Origin: CBDBBY01 sp965205055
GTDB taxonomy: Bacteria > Pseudomonadota > Alphaproteobacteria > Rhodobacterales > Rhodobacteraceae
Assembly: GCA_965205055.1 (NCBI GenBank)
Contig: OZ242030.1
Coordinates: 3,286,001-3,350,000 of the forward strand
DNA length: 64,000 bases
Direction of reading: 5' to 3'
Both the position numbers and the translations under genes were made by a program. The notes under the pieces are model-generated. The model ran no database searches, was not told where the DNA came from, and saw only the letters and a program-made list of their open reading frames with translations. Positions 26,038-35,162 of the stretch are shown piece after piece. The first letter of the stretch is position 1; each line of letters begins with the position of its first letter.

Positions 26038-28452
26038 TTATGCCCGCAGACGCGCGTTTTCGGGGTCGAGCACCGGCTCGGCCAGCACGGTGGCCTTGTG
26101 CATGTCGCCGAAGACCGTCACCTGCAATTCTGTGCCGGGCTTCGCCGCATCCGGGCGCACGAAGGCGAACGCCAGATTCCGCCCCGTCGCCGGCCCGAAT
26201 CCCCCCGACGAAACCGACCCGACCTTTTCGCCATCGCGGTACACCGCCTCGCCGCCGAGAACATCGGCGCCGTCCATCGCCACATCCAGATAGGCGATGA
26301 CTGAACTGCTGCCGGTTTCCGCCAACCGGGCCAGAGCCTCTTTGCCAACGAAATCCTTGTCGAATTTCACGAACCGCATCTGGCCGGCGTGCACGGGCGA
26401 GGCGTCATTGGCCAGCTCATGCCCGCCGCGATAGGCTTTCTCCATCCGCATCATATCCAGCGCTTTGGACCCGAAAGGCACCATCCCGTACGGCCGGCCC
26501 GCCGTCCAAATCGCATCCCACAACGCGCCCAGCCGGCCGTTGGGGGCATGAAGCTCCCACGCCAGCTCTCCCGAGAAGGACAGCCGCATCGCAATCAGCG
26601 GAACGCCGGCCACGCTGATCTCCCGCGCCTTGAGCCAGCCGAAGTCGCTGTTTTCCAAAGACGCATCGCACAGCGGCGCCAGCACATCCCGCGACCGCGG
26701 CCCGGCCACGGTCAGAATGCCCCAGTCGTCCGACAGGTTTTCCGCAGCCGCATCCTCGGTCCCGCGCTGATGCACGGTTATCCAATCCCAGACCCGGCGT
26801 TCCGACGGGGCGCCGGTGACGAACCAGAACCGGTCTTCGCCCAGCCGGGCGATCATCGCTTCACCCTCGATCATGCCCTGTTCATTCAGCAGCAGGGTCA
26901 GGCAGGTGCCGCCGACCTTCCTGGGCATCCGGTTGGCGCAGAGTCGGTTCAGGTAGGCCTCGGCCCCAGCCCCCGTGATCTCGAATTTGGAAAAGGCCGA
27001 AAAGTCGCCGATTCCGACGCCGTTATGCACGGCCCGCGCCTCGTTCAGCGCGGCCTGCCAGGATGGACCGCGCTTCCAGCTTCGCGGTTCCTTGCCCTCC
27101 CACGAGGCATCGCCATAGACGCGGGGGCGCTCCCAGCCGCCGGCCTCTTCGAACACGGCGTGCAGCGCCTTGGCGCGGTCGTGCGCGCCCGAGGTGCGGA
27201 TTTCGCGGCAGGTTTCATATTGCAATTGCGGATACGCGAGCGACAGCCGCGTCATGTAGTTCTCGCGGCAGCGCCGATAGGCGTGTTCTTCATCCACCCA
27301 TGTCCCGAACCGGCGCGGGTCGAAGCCGCGCATCGAAATGTCCGCCGTGCCGTGCACCATCCATTGCGCCAGCGCCCGGCCCAGTCCCGGTCCCCAAGCG
27401 ATGCCGACGGTCGCGCCGCAGGCCAGCCAATAGTTTTTCAAGCCCGGCGCTGGCCCGACCAACGGATGCCCGTCGGGCGTATAGGTAATGGCGCCGTTCA
27501 CGATCCGCTTGATGCCGAGCTCCATCAGGCTCGGGTAGCGTTCGAAACATTTCTCCAGCCACGTCGCGATGCGATCATAGTCCGGCTCGAACAGCTCGTT
27601 CTCGCTGTCCCATGGGCAGCCGTCGCGCCATCTGGCCAGCGCATCATGCGTGTCGTAGAGGCCGATCAACGCGCCGCTCTGTTCGCGGCGCAGATAGCCA
27701 GTGTGATAGTCGTCGCGCGTGACCGGAATTTCGCGATCCATCTGCGCAAATTCCGGCACGGCGTCAGTGACGACGTAGTGGTGCTGCATCGGAATGATTG
27801 GCAGGTCCAGATCGGTAAAAGCCCCGATCCGACGGGCGTGATACCCGCCCGCATTGACCACGTGCTCGCAGATGATGTCTCCCTTTTCGGTGACGACCTT
27901 CCATTCGCCCGACGGAAGTTGCCGCACATCCGTCGCCCGGTTGCGGCGCATGACCTTGGCGCCCTTCCGACGCGCGCCCTTGGCCATGGCCTGACAGGCG
28001 CTCGACGGGTCCACATGCCCGTCGTCAGGCGTGTAGATGCCGCCGATGATATGCGAGGCGTCATAGATCGGATTCAGGTCGATGATCTCGGCGGGCGTCA
28101 CCCAGCGGCAATCCTGTCCGCGCGCCAGAATCGCGTCGCGGGTGTGCATCAGCCAGTCGCGGTGAGCCTCGGTCGCAGCAACCCGCAGAGAACCGCAATT
28201 GTGCCAACCCACCCCCTGTTCGGTCTCGTCCTCGATCGTCTTGTACAGATCGACCGCATAATCGTGGCAGATGCCAAGCGCATGCCCTGCGGTCATCCTG
28301 CTGACCAGCCCCGCCGCGTGCCATGTCGCGCCCGAGGTCAGTTCGGCCTTTTCGACAAGGACGATATCCGTCCACCCCTCTTTGGCCAGATGATAGAGGA
28401 CCGCAGCCCCCATATTGCCGCCGCCAATTACAACTGCTCGCGCTGAATCCAT
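26038..28452 (-). CDS. FAD-dependent N-demethylating dehydrogenase with GcvT domain (dimethylglycine/sarcosine dehydrogenase family)
   Basis: An 804-residue two-part enzyme. Residues 1-390 are a DAO-type FAD oxidoreductase (AVVIGGGNMGAAVLYHLAKE, then TSGATWHAAGLVSR, the covalent-FAD histidine region of the dimethylglycine dehydrogenase family). Residues about 420-800 are a GcvT-like folate-binding module (FSAFSKFEITGAGAEAYLNR, then GLWD-type segments and a conserved C-terminal barrel). It oxidatively removes an N-methyl group and passes formaldehyde to tetrahydrofolate. In this cluster it would take the monomethylated product of the Rieske enzyme. ATG 28452 has GGAG upstream; ATG 28488 is an alternative adding 12 residues. 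Confidence 0.9.
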   Translation of the reverse strand: MDSARAVVIGGGNMGAAVLYHLAKEGWTDIVLVEKAELTSGATWHAAGLVSRMTAGHALGICHDYAVDLYKTIEDETEQGVGWHNCGSLRVAATEAHRDWLMHTRDAILARGQDCRWVTPAEIIDLNPIYDASHIIGGIYTPDDGHVDPSSACQAMAKGARRKGAKVMRRNRATDVRQLPSGEWKVVTEKGDIICEHVVNAGGYHARRIGAFTDLDLPIIPMQHHYVVTDAVPEFAQMDREIPVTRDDYHTGYLRREQSGALIGLYDTHDALARWRDGCPWDSENELFEPDYDRIATWLEKCFERYPSLMELGIKRIVNGAITYTPDGHPLVGPAPGLKNYWLACGATVGIAWGPGLGRALAQWMVHGTADISMRGFDPRRFGTWVDEEHAYRRCRENYMTRLSLAYPQLQYETCREIRTSGAHDRAKALHAVFEEAGGWERPRVYGDASWEGKEPRSWKRGPSWQAALNEARAVHNGVGIGDFSAFSKFEITGAGAEAYLNRLCANRMPRKVGGTCLTLLLNEQGMIEGEAMIARLGEDRFWFVTGAPSERRVWDWITVHQRGTEDAAAENLSDDWGILTVAGPRSRDVLAPLCDASLENSDFGWLKAREISVAGVPLIAMRLSFSGELAWELHAPNGRLGALWDAIWTAGRPYGMVPFGSKALDMMRMEKAYRGGHELANDASPVHAGQMRFVKFDKDFVGKEALARLAETGSSSVIAYLDVAMDGADVLGGEAVYRDGEKVGSVSSGGFGPATGRNLAFAFVRPDAAKPGTELQVTVFGDMHKATVLAEPVLDPENARLRA

Positions 28453-28494
28453 CGTTGCCGGCTCCGCATTTCCGCCGAGATCATTCACTGTAGA

Positions 28495-28515
28495 AAAAAA
28501 TATTCAATATTTTTT
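28495..28515. promoter_or_regulatory. A+T palindrome between the divergent demethylation genes
   Basis: AAAAAATATT-C-AATATTTTTT is a perfect inverted repeat with 10-bp arms, midway between the FAD/GcvT gene and the Rieske gene. It is a plausible operator or promoter element acting on both. Confidence 0.5.
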
Positions 28516-28561
28516 CCCAAGGCATATCTTTTTTGAAAATCTTTCTGATTCGGAGGCACCT

Positions 28562-29764
28562 ATGGACGGCGCCATGCAAAGGGAAACCAATCGCGACCGC
28601 ATGCGGCGCATTCTTGGGGAAGACGGATTTGCCCGGATATTTCAGTCGATTGACGCCGCCGCCGGCCTGCCGAACGAGGCGTATTGGTCGGAAGAATGGT
28701 TCCGGATGGAGCAGGAGCTGATCTTTCGCCGCTCCTGGGTCTTCGCCGGCGCGCGGGCTGAATTGCCCGAACCGGGAAACATGAAACCCATCGAAATCGC
28801 CGGCACGCCGATTGTGCTGGCGCATGATCGAGACGGAGTGATCCGGGGCTTTCAGAATGTCTGCCGGCACCGCGGCATGCAGTTGGTCGCCGAGCCGTGC
28901 AAAAAGGCCACCATGACCTGCCCTTACCATCGCTGGACCTACGGGCTGAACGGCAAATTGCGCGCGCGGCCGCATTTCGACGGTCCCAACGAATCAGGCG
29001 TCGTCAAAGGGGAAGGCGGCGAGAAACTGGACCTGATCCCGGTGCGCGTGGAGGAATTCTTCGGCTGTCTCTTCGCGAATGTCTCCGGCGGCGCAGGTCC
29101 GCTGGACGAGTGGATGGCCCCGGTTCTGGATCAGCTGAAGGGCTACGACCTGTCCGCCATTCGCTGGGCCGGCAAGCGCGATTTCCGGGTCGAGGCGAAC
29201 TGGAAGCTGGTCTATGAAAACTACATGGAGGGCTATCACGTATTTTCCCTGCATCCCCGACTGATCGATTTTGCCCCGATGGATGTGCGCTGGTCGGGCG
29301 AATGGCGCGGCAGCACCTTCGTCAACGGCTACCGGTTCCCCAAACTGGAAGAAGGGCGCGGCGTCGGTCTGCCGCATTATCCGGGCCTTTCCGAAGAAGA
29401 CAGCATGAAGGGCCAATGGTTCCTGACCATGCCGCATTTCGCAGTTGAGGTGTATCCCGATCAATTCACCGTTCTGGTCGCCTACCCGGAAGCCCCGGAC
29501 CGCTGCCGCGAAGAGCTGCACGTCTTCGTCATCGGAGACGAGGCCGCCACCGGCGAGAAGTACAGGAAGGAGCGCGAAGACATTATCCGGATGTGGGATG
29601 ATCTGAACCTCGAGGACATTTCGGTTCTGAAGGGCCTTCAGCAGGGCCGCCGCTGCCATGGTTACGACGGCGGCCGGCTTTCCCCTCATTGGGAAGGGCC
29701 CACCTTGGCCTATGCGCAGAAAATCGTCGAGCTCATGGCCGACAGCGAAGATTACACAGCGTAG
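28562..29764 (+). CDS. Rieske-type N-demethylase (oxygenase alpha subunit)
   Basis: A 400-residue ring-hydroxylating-type oxygenase. Rieske ligands appear in CRHRGMQLV and CPYHRWTYG at about 102-124. The mononuclear iron site is in NWKLVYENYMEGYHVFSLHP at about 218-237. This family (Stc2 stachydrine demethylase, GbcA glycine-betaine monooxygenase, carnitine oxygenase) removes a methyl from quaternary amines. ATG 28562 follows GGAGG; the longer frame upstream is not needed. A reductase partner is not encoded nearby. It is divergent from the FAD/GcvT gene, suggesting two successive demethylations. Confidence 0.9.
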   Translation: MDGAMQRETNRDRMRRILGEDGFARIFQSIDAAAGLPNEAYWSEEWFRMEQELIFRRSWVFAGARAELPEPGNMKPIEIAGTPIVLAHDRDGVIRGFQNVCRHRGMQLVAEPCKKATMTCPYHRWTYGLNGKLRARPHFDGPNESGVVKGEGGEKLDLIPVRVEEFFGCLFANVSGGAGPLDEWMAPVLDQLKGYDLSAIRWAGKRDFRVEANWKLVYENYMEGYHVFSLHPRLIDFAPMDVRWSGEWRGSTFVNGYRFPKLEEGRGVGLPHYPGLSEEDSMKGQWFLTMPHFAVEVYPDQFTVLVAYPEAPDRCREELHVFVIGDEAATGEKYRKEREDIIRMWDDLNLEDISVLKGLQQGRRCHGYDGGRLSPHWEGPTLAYAQKIVELMADSEDYTA

Positions 29765-29802
29765 CCCCGCAATGCCGCCGCCGCGTAGATCCAAGGCCGA
29801 CC

Positions 29803-30035
29803 GATGCGAACCGTTCAAATGCTCATTGACGGCGATTGGCTCTCACCGGATTCACGCGAAACAATCGTAGCGCTCAATCGTGCGATGGCAGCCTGATCGA
29901 TTTGGTTCAGGTCGCTACTGACGATGATCTTGACCGAGTCGCAGTTGCGGCAGACCGGGCATCCGACCCTTGGTCGGTCGCTTCGCCCAACCAACGCTCT
30001 GCGTTGCTGATAAGGCGGCGCGTCTGCGTGAGTAA
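29803..30035 (+). pseudogene. Aldehyde dehydrogenase N-terminal relic
   Basis: From ATG 29803 the sequence reads QMLIDGDWLSPDSRETIVAL, then shifts frame near 29880 and continues CDGSLIDLVQVATDDDLD, then DRVAVAADRASDPW and QRSALLIRR. That is the N-terminus of an NAD aldehyde dehydrogenase of the betaine-aldehyde type. The rest of the gene is absent; an IS5-like relic starts within 60 bases. It sits directly after the Rieske gene and was probably part of the same catabolic operon. Confidence 0.75.
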
Positions 30036-30089
30036 AAGGAAACGAACTCCGCTGCCCCGAACGCAAGCTGTCCGGACCATCGCTCGCGA

Positions 30090-30300
30090 CACGCCCAGAC
30101 TGAAATCTATCGGCAGAATTGGCGCAGCTGGTCCAATTTCGAGCAAGCCTGTCCGCATATCAAGCTCTTGGAACGCTGCCGTTTGCGCTGCCGAAAGAAA
30201 AAGTGGGAATACAAATGCGATATCTACGAGCCGCGGAACGAAATCGAACAGCTACTCTGTAGACTCAAGGGCTGCCGACTTAGGAATCAACGAAAATTGC
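30090..30300 (+). pseudogene. IS5-type transposase relic
   Basis: The frame reads KKWEYKCDIYEPRNEIEQLL then CRLKGCR, matching the C-terminus of IS5/IS427 transposases (DYxxxIYKxRNxIERxFxRLKGCRR), preceded by a 60-base segment also present at about 34105-34165. Only the C-terminal part remains. Confidence 0.65.
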
Positions 30301-30371
30301 CGCTACCTGGCATTTCACAAGCTTCCGGCGCAAACAGATCAATTCAGCAGCGCTTCTTTGACAACGAATGC

Positions 30372-31529
30372 CTATTTGTGAGCAAGTTCATCTGTGTTTT
30401 CTGAATCCGATTCAAGATTGGAAAGGAGATCGACCAGCGGAACATTGACAAAATACTTGCTGCTTCCCTTTTTATACTCCCTCAACAAACCGGCTTGCGA
30501 TAGTTTTTCCAAATATTTTGAAGAGGTTTGCCGAGATATATTTAAATCGCTCGCTAAAAAATCAATCTTTGTATATGGGTGTCTGAACAGGTTATTGAGA
30601 AGATCTTGCGAATAAATTGATTTAAGGTTGCTTCGAATTTCCGTTTTATATCTGGACATGAGAAGCTTGATCCCTTCGATGAGATTTATTGTATCGATTG
30701 AGGTCCAAATCACGGCATCAAGAATATAAAGGATCCATGGCTCCCAATTCTTGTCAATTCGCACCGATTGCAGCAATCGATAGTAGTCGGACTTGGTATC
30801 GTTGATTGCCCTGCTAAGATAGAGAATGGGAATGTTGAGCAAACCAACCTTTGCAAGATAAAGCACATTGAGGATTCTTCCAATGCGCCCGTTTCCGTCC
30901 GGAAAAGGATGTATGCTCTCAAATTGATGATGAATTATGGCCATCTTCACCAATGGGTCCAATTCGTCTTCAGTGTCGACATCGGTGTTGATGAATGTCT
31001 CCAACGCCTGCATGTGAGCGCGGATTTCGTATGCGGACTGCGGAGGTACATATACGACTTTTTTAGTGGTCCCATGAATTAGCTTTGTTCCGGGCGTTTC
31101 TCTGAAACCGCCGTCTGTTTGCTTTAGATGCTGGAACATCTTGATCAACACATTGTTCGTAATCAATCCATCTCGGCTCTGCATTTGCTCAAAACCCAAA
31201 TGAAGTGCAGTTGCATATCGGCGAACTTCCTTTGCTGCGCCAGTTGCGCCAGATTCAGGAAATAAACTGGCTTGGAAAAGTTCATCATGCGTTGTTACGA
31301 TATTCTCGATCTCGGAACTTGATTTTGCTTCTTGCAAAAAAAGAGTGCTGATCAATATTCCTTGGTTCGGAATTGACGTTGCCACTCCTTTCAATTCGGC
31401 TAAATGGCGGTTTGCCTTTGCCGCTGCCTTCAGTATTGCCCTCGTTTCGAGGTCTTGCTTAGGCGGGAGTTCGGGAATCTCAAATGTAGGATTCGGCGCG
31501 CCATGTGTATCGGCAGGGGTTGTTTGCAT
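30372..31529 (-). CDS. Fic-family AMP-transferase with N-terminal inhibitory helix
   Basis: A 385-residue Fic protein. SSEIEN at about 70-75 fits the [ST]xxxE[GN] inhibitory motif, and HPFPDGNGRIGR at about 225-236 is the complete active loop. The C-terminal 100 residues resemble a winged helix (LASDLNISRQTSSKYLEKLS), as in the common Fic/DUF4172-like single-protein class. Such enzymes AMPylate target proteins and are held inactive by the inhibitory helix. A+T content is higher than in flanking genes. It is not linked to a separate antitoxin gene. The 290-bp repeats begin about 160 bases upstream of its start. Confidence 0.9.
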   Translation of the reverse strand: MQTTPADTHGAPNPTFEIPELPPKQDLETRAILKAAAKANRHLAELKGVATSIPNQGILISTLFLQEAKSSSEIENIVTTHDELFQASLFPESGATGAAKEVRRYATALHLGFEQMQSRDGLITNNVLIKMFQHLKQTDGGFRETPGTKLIHGTTKKVVYVPPQSAYEIRAHMQALETFINTDVDTEDELDPLVKMAIIHHQFESIHPFPDGNGRIGRILNVLYLAKVGLLNIPILYLSRAINDTKSDYYRLLQSVRIDKNWEPWILYILDAVIWTSIDTINLIEGIKLLMSRYKTEIRSNLKSIYSQDLLNNLFRHPYTKIDFLASDLNISRQTSSKYLEKLSQAGLLREYKKGSSKYFVNVPLVDLLSNLESDSENTDELAHK

Positions 31530-31689
31530 CGTAGGCAGTTATCCGTTTCAGTTCCGCACTTGGCTGAGGCTTTTCACTCTTGAGTTCCTCTTTATCGGCG
31601 TCTTCAACTCGGTCCGGAAGTCGGCGTCTGACGGCTTGCAGCCCGAGTACAATGCACCGCACTTAGGCCCAGCATGTGTCTGCACCCAG

Positions 31690-32355
31690 CGAATGAACGC
31701 GTGATCATAGCTCCATTCGAGCGGACGGCCCGGAGCGATGACCTGCAGTTGCTGCCGGCATGTTAACGTAATTAACATACGAAGGGCCGTATGTTAACGA
31801 ATCCGAGAATCTTTAACACATGGCGGCCCGTATGTTAAAGATTTGCCCTTTCGTTAACATAGCAGTTCGGTGATCCTTGCTTTCACGCAGCCTTTGCCCG
31901 ACCCGGAGGAGTGCATCTGACGCCATGGCCGCTTGTGTCTGATCTCCGGTGATTGCCTCTCCCACCAAGGTTCGTCCGGCGATTGAACGCGCGACCATCG
32001 CCTCATTCGAGCGGACGGCCCGGAGCGATGACCTGCTGTTGTTGCCGGCATGTTAACGTAATTAACATACGAAGGGCCGTATGTTAACGAATCCGAGAAT
32101 CTTTAACACATGGCGGCCCGTATGTTAAAGATTTGCCCTTTCGTTAACATAGCAGTTCGGTGATCCTTGCTTTCACGCAGCCTTTGCCCGACCCGGAGGA
32201 GTGCATCTGACGCCATGGCCGCTTGTGTCTGATCTCCGGTGATTGCCTCTCCCACCAAGGTTCGTCCGGCGATTGAACGCGCGACTATCGCCTCATTCGA
32301 GCGGACGGCCCGAAGCGATGACCAGCAGTTGCTACCGGCATGTTAACGTAATGTC
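31690..32355. repeat. Tandem 290-bp repeat array (two units plus a partial third)
   Basis: Two near-identical 290-bp units run head-to-tail; equivalent points are 31761, 32051 and 32341, and the third unit stops after about 60 bases. Each unit contains a cluster of palindromes built on TGTTAAC (one has 10-bp arms TTAACATACG around a 6-base loop) and, on the minus strand, a roughly 60-codon frame starting VARSIAGRTLVGEAITGDQ. The first copy has ATG at 31998; in the second it is ATA. Diverged units occur at 55861-56520 and a fragment at about 34285-34375. Confidence 0.85.
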
Positions 32356-32366
32356 TGAGTTCACCA

Positions 32367-33878
32367 CTAGGTGGTGCCCGCCGACACCGCGACTTGCCCC
32401 ATCATGCCGCAGTCTTCATGCTCCAGGATATGGCAGTGATACATGTAGGGCGCGTGATCGGGGGCTTCGTAGTCGAAGCGAACAAGGATTTCAGCCGCGC
32501 CATCCTGAACATGCACGATGTCTTTCCAGCCTTGCGCGTACGCCGCTGTCTTATGACTTTCCTGTTCGACAATGCGGAAAGAGCAGCCGTGGACATGGAA
32601 CGGATGGAGTTCCTCATCGGCCTCGATGCGCCATAGCTCCGTCTCGCCCAAGACGGATCGTTGGTCGATCCGATCCATCTTCATCGGAAGACCATTGATC
32701 GCCATTCCCTGACCAGCGCCGCAGAGGTTGCCCCAGTTGGCGGCGAGCACAGCCAATTCTTCGTCTTCGCCCATCTCCAGAGTGAAGTTGCGGATCACGG
32801 TTGCCTGATTGGCATCGGCAGGAGCAAGGTTTGCCAGCTTGTTGGGCATTGAGCCTGTGAAGCCGGAGTCGCCATTCCGCTTCAGCGTCAGGACGGTGGT
32901 TCCAGGGATTTGATTGTTCAGGAATTGCCTCAGGAAGCCGAACATCGCGCCATACCCGGCAAAGCTGGCGACCCTCAGGCTGTTTTCTTTGAATGCGCTC
33001 ATGTCGACGAGCACTTCGTAGCGCTCTCCGGAGCTGATGATCAGGTTGTCCGTCTCGACAGCGGACGCCAAGAAGCCGCCATCCGATGCAATGACCGTCA
33101 TAGGGCCGTTTTCCATCTTCAATTCGAGAAAGCGAGCGTTGCAAGCATTGAGAATGCGGAGACGCACCAGGCCGGATGGAACGGCTTGCCCAACCGGAGC
33201 AATGGTGCCGTTGATGACCAGCGCATCGCCCAGAAATCCGTCTTCGAAGCCTTCCTTGGTGAGCACGTAGGTCATCTTTCCATCGTCGCCGAAGGCCTTG
33301 TCCTGAAGGACGATGGTGAAGTCATCAACCCCATAGGTCTTGGGCAGATCAGCCGAAAGGCTTGCATCGTCTTCAACCTGCATCAGCCCGGCCAGCCCCG
33401 TATACACCTGTTTGGCAGCCCGCCCGTGGGTATGAGCATGGAACCAGTTGAACGAAGCCTGTTGACGGATCGGAACGACCGGGGACCATGAACGACCCGG
33501 CTCGATTTCCTGATGGGGCCCGCCGTCGACCTCGCCGGGGATATGCAGGCCGTGCCAGTGAATCGCTGCCACTTCATCAAGGTTGTTGACCACATCGAAT
33601 GGCAGGTCCTGTCCCTGTTTCACACGCAATTGCTGACCGAGATAGGGGCTGTTTATGCCGAACGTGTCACTGGCTGCGCCATTGCCGAAATCGAAAGTGC
33701 CCTTGGTTAGCGCGAGTTCAAACCGCCCATCGAAGCCCGCTGCCAGGTCTACCAGCGGCAAGATGGGAAGTGGTTTGAGGTTTGACTGGGCCCATGTAAC
33801 CCCGGCACCTGCAAGAAGTGCGCCAGCGCCCGTTGTCTTCAAGAATGTACGTCTGTCCACCGAAACCTCCCTTGGCAT
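32367..33878 (-). CDS. Tat-exported multicopper oxidase
   Basis: A 503-residue three-cupredoxin oxidase. A twin-arginine signal is present (RRTFLKTT, then a short hydrophobic stretch ending in a WAQ-type site). Copper-binding motifs are all there: HWHG and HAHTH in domain 1, HPFHVHG and HCHILEHEDCGMM in domain 3. It resembles bacterial CueO/CumA/bilirubin-oxidase-type enzymes that oxidise Cu(I), Mn(II) or phenols in the periplasm; no long Met-rich insertion typical of CueO is seen. Its 3' end meets the truncated third unit of the repeat array within about 10 bases, and another repeat fragment lies upstream, so it probably arrived with the mobile DNA. Confidence 0.9.
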   Translation of the reverse strand: MPREVSVDRRTFLKTTGAGALLAGAGVTWAQSNLKPLPILPLVDLAAGFDGRFELALTKGTFDFGNGAASDTFGINSPYLGQQLRVKQGQDLPFDVVNNLDEVAAIHWHGLHIPGEVDGGPHQEIEPGRSWSPVVPIRQQASFNWFHAHTHGRAAKQVYTGLAGLMQVEDDASLSADLPKTYGVDDFTIVLQDKAFGDDGKMTYVLTKEGFEDGFLGDALVINGTIAPVGQAVPSGLVRLRILNACNARFLELKMENGPMTVIASDGGFLASAVETDNLIISSGERYEVLVDMSAFKENSLRVASFAGYGAMFGFLRQFLNNQIPGTTVLTLKRNGDSGFTGSMPNKLANLAPADANQATVIRNFTLEMGEDEELAVLAANWGNLCGAGQGMAINGLPMKMDRIDQRSVLGETELWRIEADEELHPFHVHGCSFRIVEQESHKTAAYAQGWKDIVHVQDGAAEILVRFDYEAPDHAPYMYHCHILEHEDCGMMGQVAVSAGTT

Positions 33879-34099
33879 GCTAAAAAATTAGTGTCTGGCA
33901 GAAAAGGTGTCGATTTCCAAGGACGACTGGGATGTGCCCCGGGTTGCCGGGGGTCTTCCGAGGCGTGTTTTTGCAGGGGAACGAGGCCGGCTCGGCTCTG
34001 CGGTTCGAAAGACGGCATTACCAGAGTTCTGCCACGACCCCACATGTTCGAGCCGTCTCCATCAGCCGGAACGAACTGCCGAGCATCGAGTCATATTTC

Positions 34100-34262
34100 C
34101 AAACGAACTGATTTGTACCGACAGAATAGGCGCAGCTGGTACAATTTCGAGCAAGCCTGTCCGCATTTCAGGTTCTTGGAACGACGCTGTTCGAGCTACC
34201 GAAAGCGAACCCGAAGGAAGAGTGGGACTACAAATGCGATCACTACAAACTACGGCTTGAAA
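34100..34262 (+). pseudogene. IS5-type transposase relic
   Basis: The frame reads ELPKANPKEEWDYKCDHYKL, an IS5-type C-terminal fragment; the 60 bases before it match the relic at about 30090. The two relics, in the same orientation, bracket the Fic gene, repeat array and multicopper oxidase. Confidence 0.6.
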
Positions 34263-34284
34263 CAATGAACGGCAGTAGCCGCCT

Positions 34285-34375
34285 TGGACGACATGTTAAC
34301 GAAACCGAGAATCTTTAACATATAGCGGCTCATTTGTTTACAATTTGCCATTTCGTTGGGAGCGCTTCATGATTC
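34285..34375. repeat. Fragment of the 290-bp repeat family
   Basis: CATGTTAACGAAACCGAGAA followed by CTTTAACATA and CAATTTGCCATTTCGTT correspond to the palindrome portion of the units at 31800 and 56444. Confidence 0.7.
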
Positions 34376-34446
34376 TTAGTTGGGCAATTATTGCGACCTT
34401 CGAAACACCAAACCCGGGCGATGCGCGGTAGCACAAAATCGCTCTA

Positions 34447-35048
34447 GGGCCTGTCTACGCTAGAATTTTGCTTGGTTCCATGCTTAAGTGGCTGTCAACA
34501 ATGACATAAAAATCGAGCGGTGCACGGTCATGAAGCAAATCACGGCAAAACAGTACGCCAAAATCCACCCCTATCTGCCGGTTCAGCGCAGGACGTGCGG
34601 ATTTCGAACATCGTCTTCATCAATGCGCTTCCGTACGCTCTGGAGAACGGCCGCAAACGGCGCGCGCTGCCGGAACGGTTCGGCAACTGGTCCGCGGTCT
34701 ACGCCCGATTACGCCGCTGGTCGCGCAGCGGCGTGCTCGAGCGGCTGTTCGCCGCGCTTCGGGACCAGGAAGCGGTCGGCGAGGACGCGCCTCCGGCGAC
34801 GAAACCCGCCAGCTGGTCCGCGACCTTGGGATGACGCCGGCCGTGCCGCCGAAGGCGAACCGGAAAGTCGAACGGAACTACGGCCGGGAAACCTGCAAGT
34901 TTCGGAACGAGATCGAACGGCTATTCCAGAGGTTCAAGGGCTGCCGGCGCCTCTTCACGCGGTTCGACAAGCTCGGCGCGACGTTTCTGGACTTCGTGAA
35001 CCTCGCTGCCGTTGTCGAAATGATGCATGATTTAGCATAGACAGTCCC
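34447..35048 (+). mobile_element. IS5-family (IS427-like) element, internally deleted
   Basis: A 602-bp element with imperfect terminal repeats (GGGCCTGTCTACGCTA against GGGACTGTCTATGCTA) and flanking TA. Relatives are about 840 bp, so some 240 bp are missing. The MITE at 35051 abuts its right TA. Confidence 0.8.
34530..35040 (+). pseudogene. IS5-type transposase, frameshifted and deleted
   Basis: MKQITAKQYAKIHPYLPVQR opens in one frame, FINALPYALENGRKRRALPE and GNWSAVYARLRRWSRSGVLE follow in another (OrfA), then after a deletion KANRKVERNYGRETCKFRNE and LGATFLDFVNLAAVVEMM give the OrfB C-terminus. The catalytic core is missing. Confidence 0.8.
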
Positions 35049-35050
35049 TA

Positions 35051-35162
35051 GAGCGTTTTTCACTAAGTTTGACCCACTGTACCCATCCCGTATCCTGTTA
35101 AAGCCCAACGGAGATTGGAGGATTCTCAGATTGAACTGGGTCAACCTTAGTGAAAAACGCTC
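35051..35162. mobile_element. MITE of 112 bp with long inverted repeats
   Basis: Inverted repeats of about 27 bp with one internal mismatch (GAGCGTTTTTCACTAAG at each end, inverted) are flanked by TA on both sides. There is no coding capacity. The GAGCGT ends and TA target match IS630-type transposases such as the one at 24059. It shares its left TA with the right flank of the adjacent IS5-family element. Confidence 0.88.

Noticed and set aside
26389..28446. A 685-codon plus-strand frame over the FAD/GcvT gene
   Set aside because: Shadow of the dehydrogenase gene; no motif and biased Arg/Pro/His composition.
31690..32355. CRISPR array as explanation of the repeats at 31.7 kb
   Set aside because: Units are 290 bp with no 25-40 bp repeats separated by unique spacers, and no cas genes are nearby.
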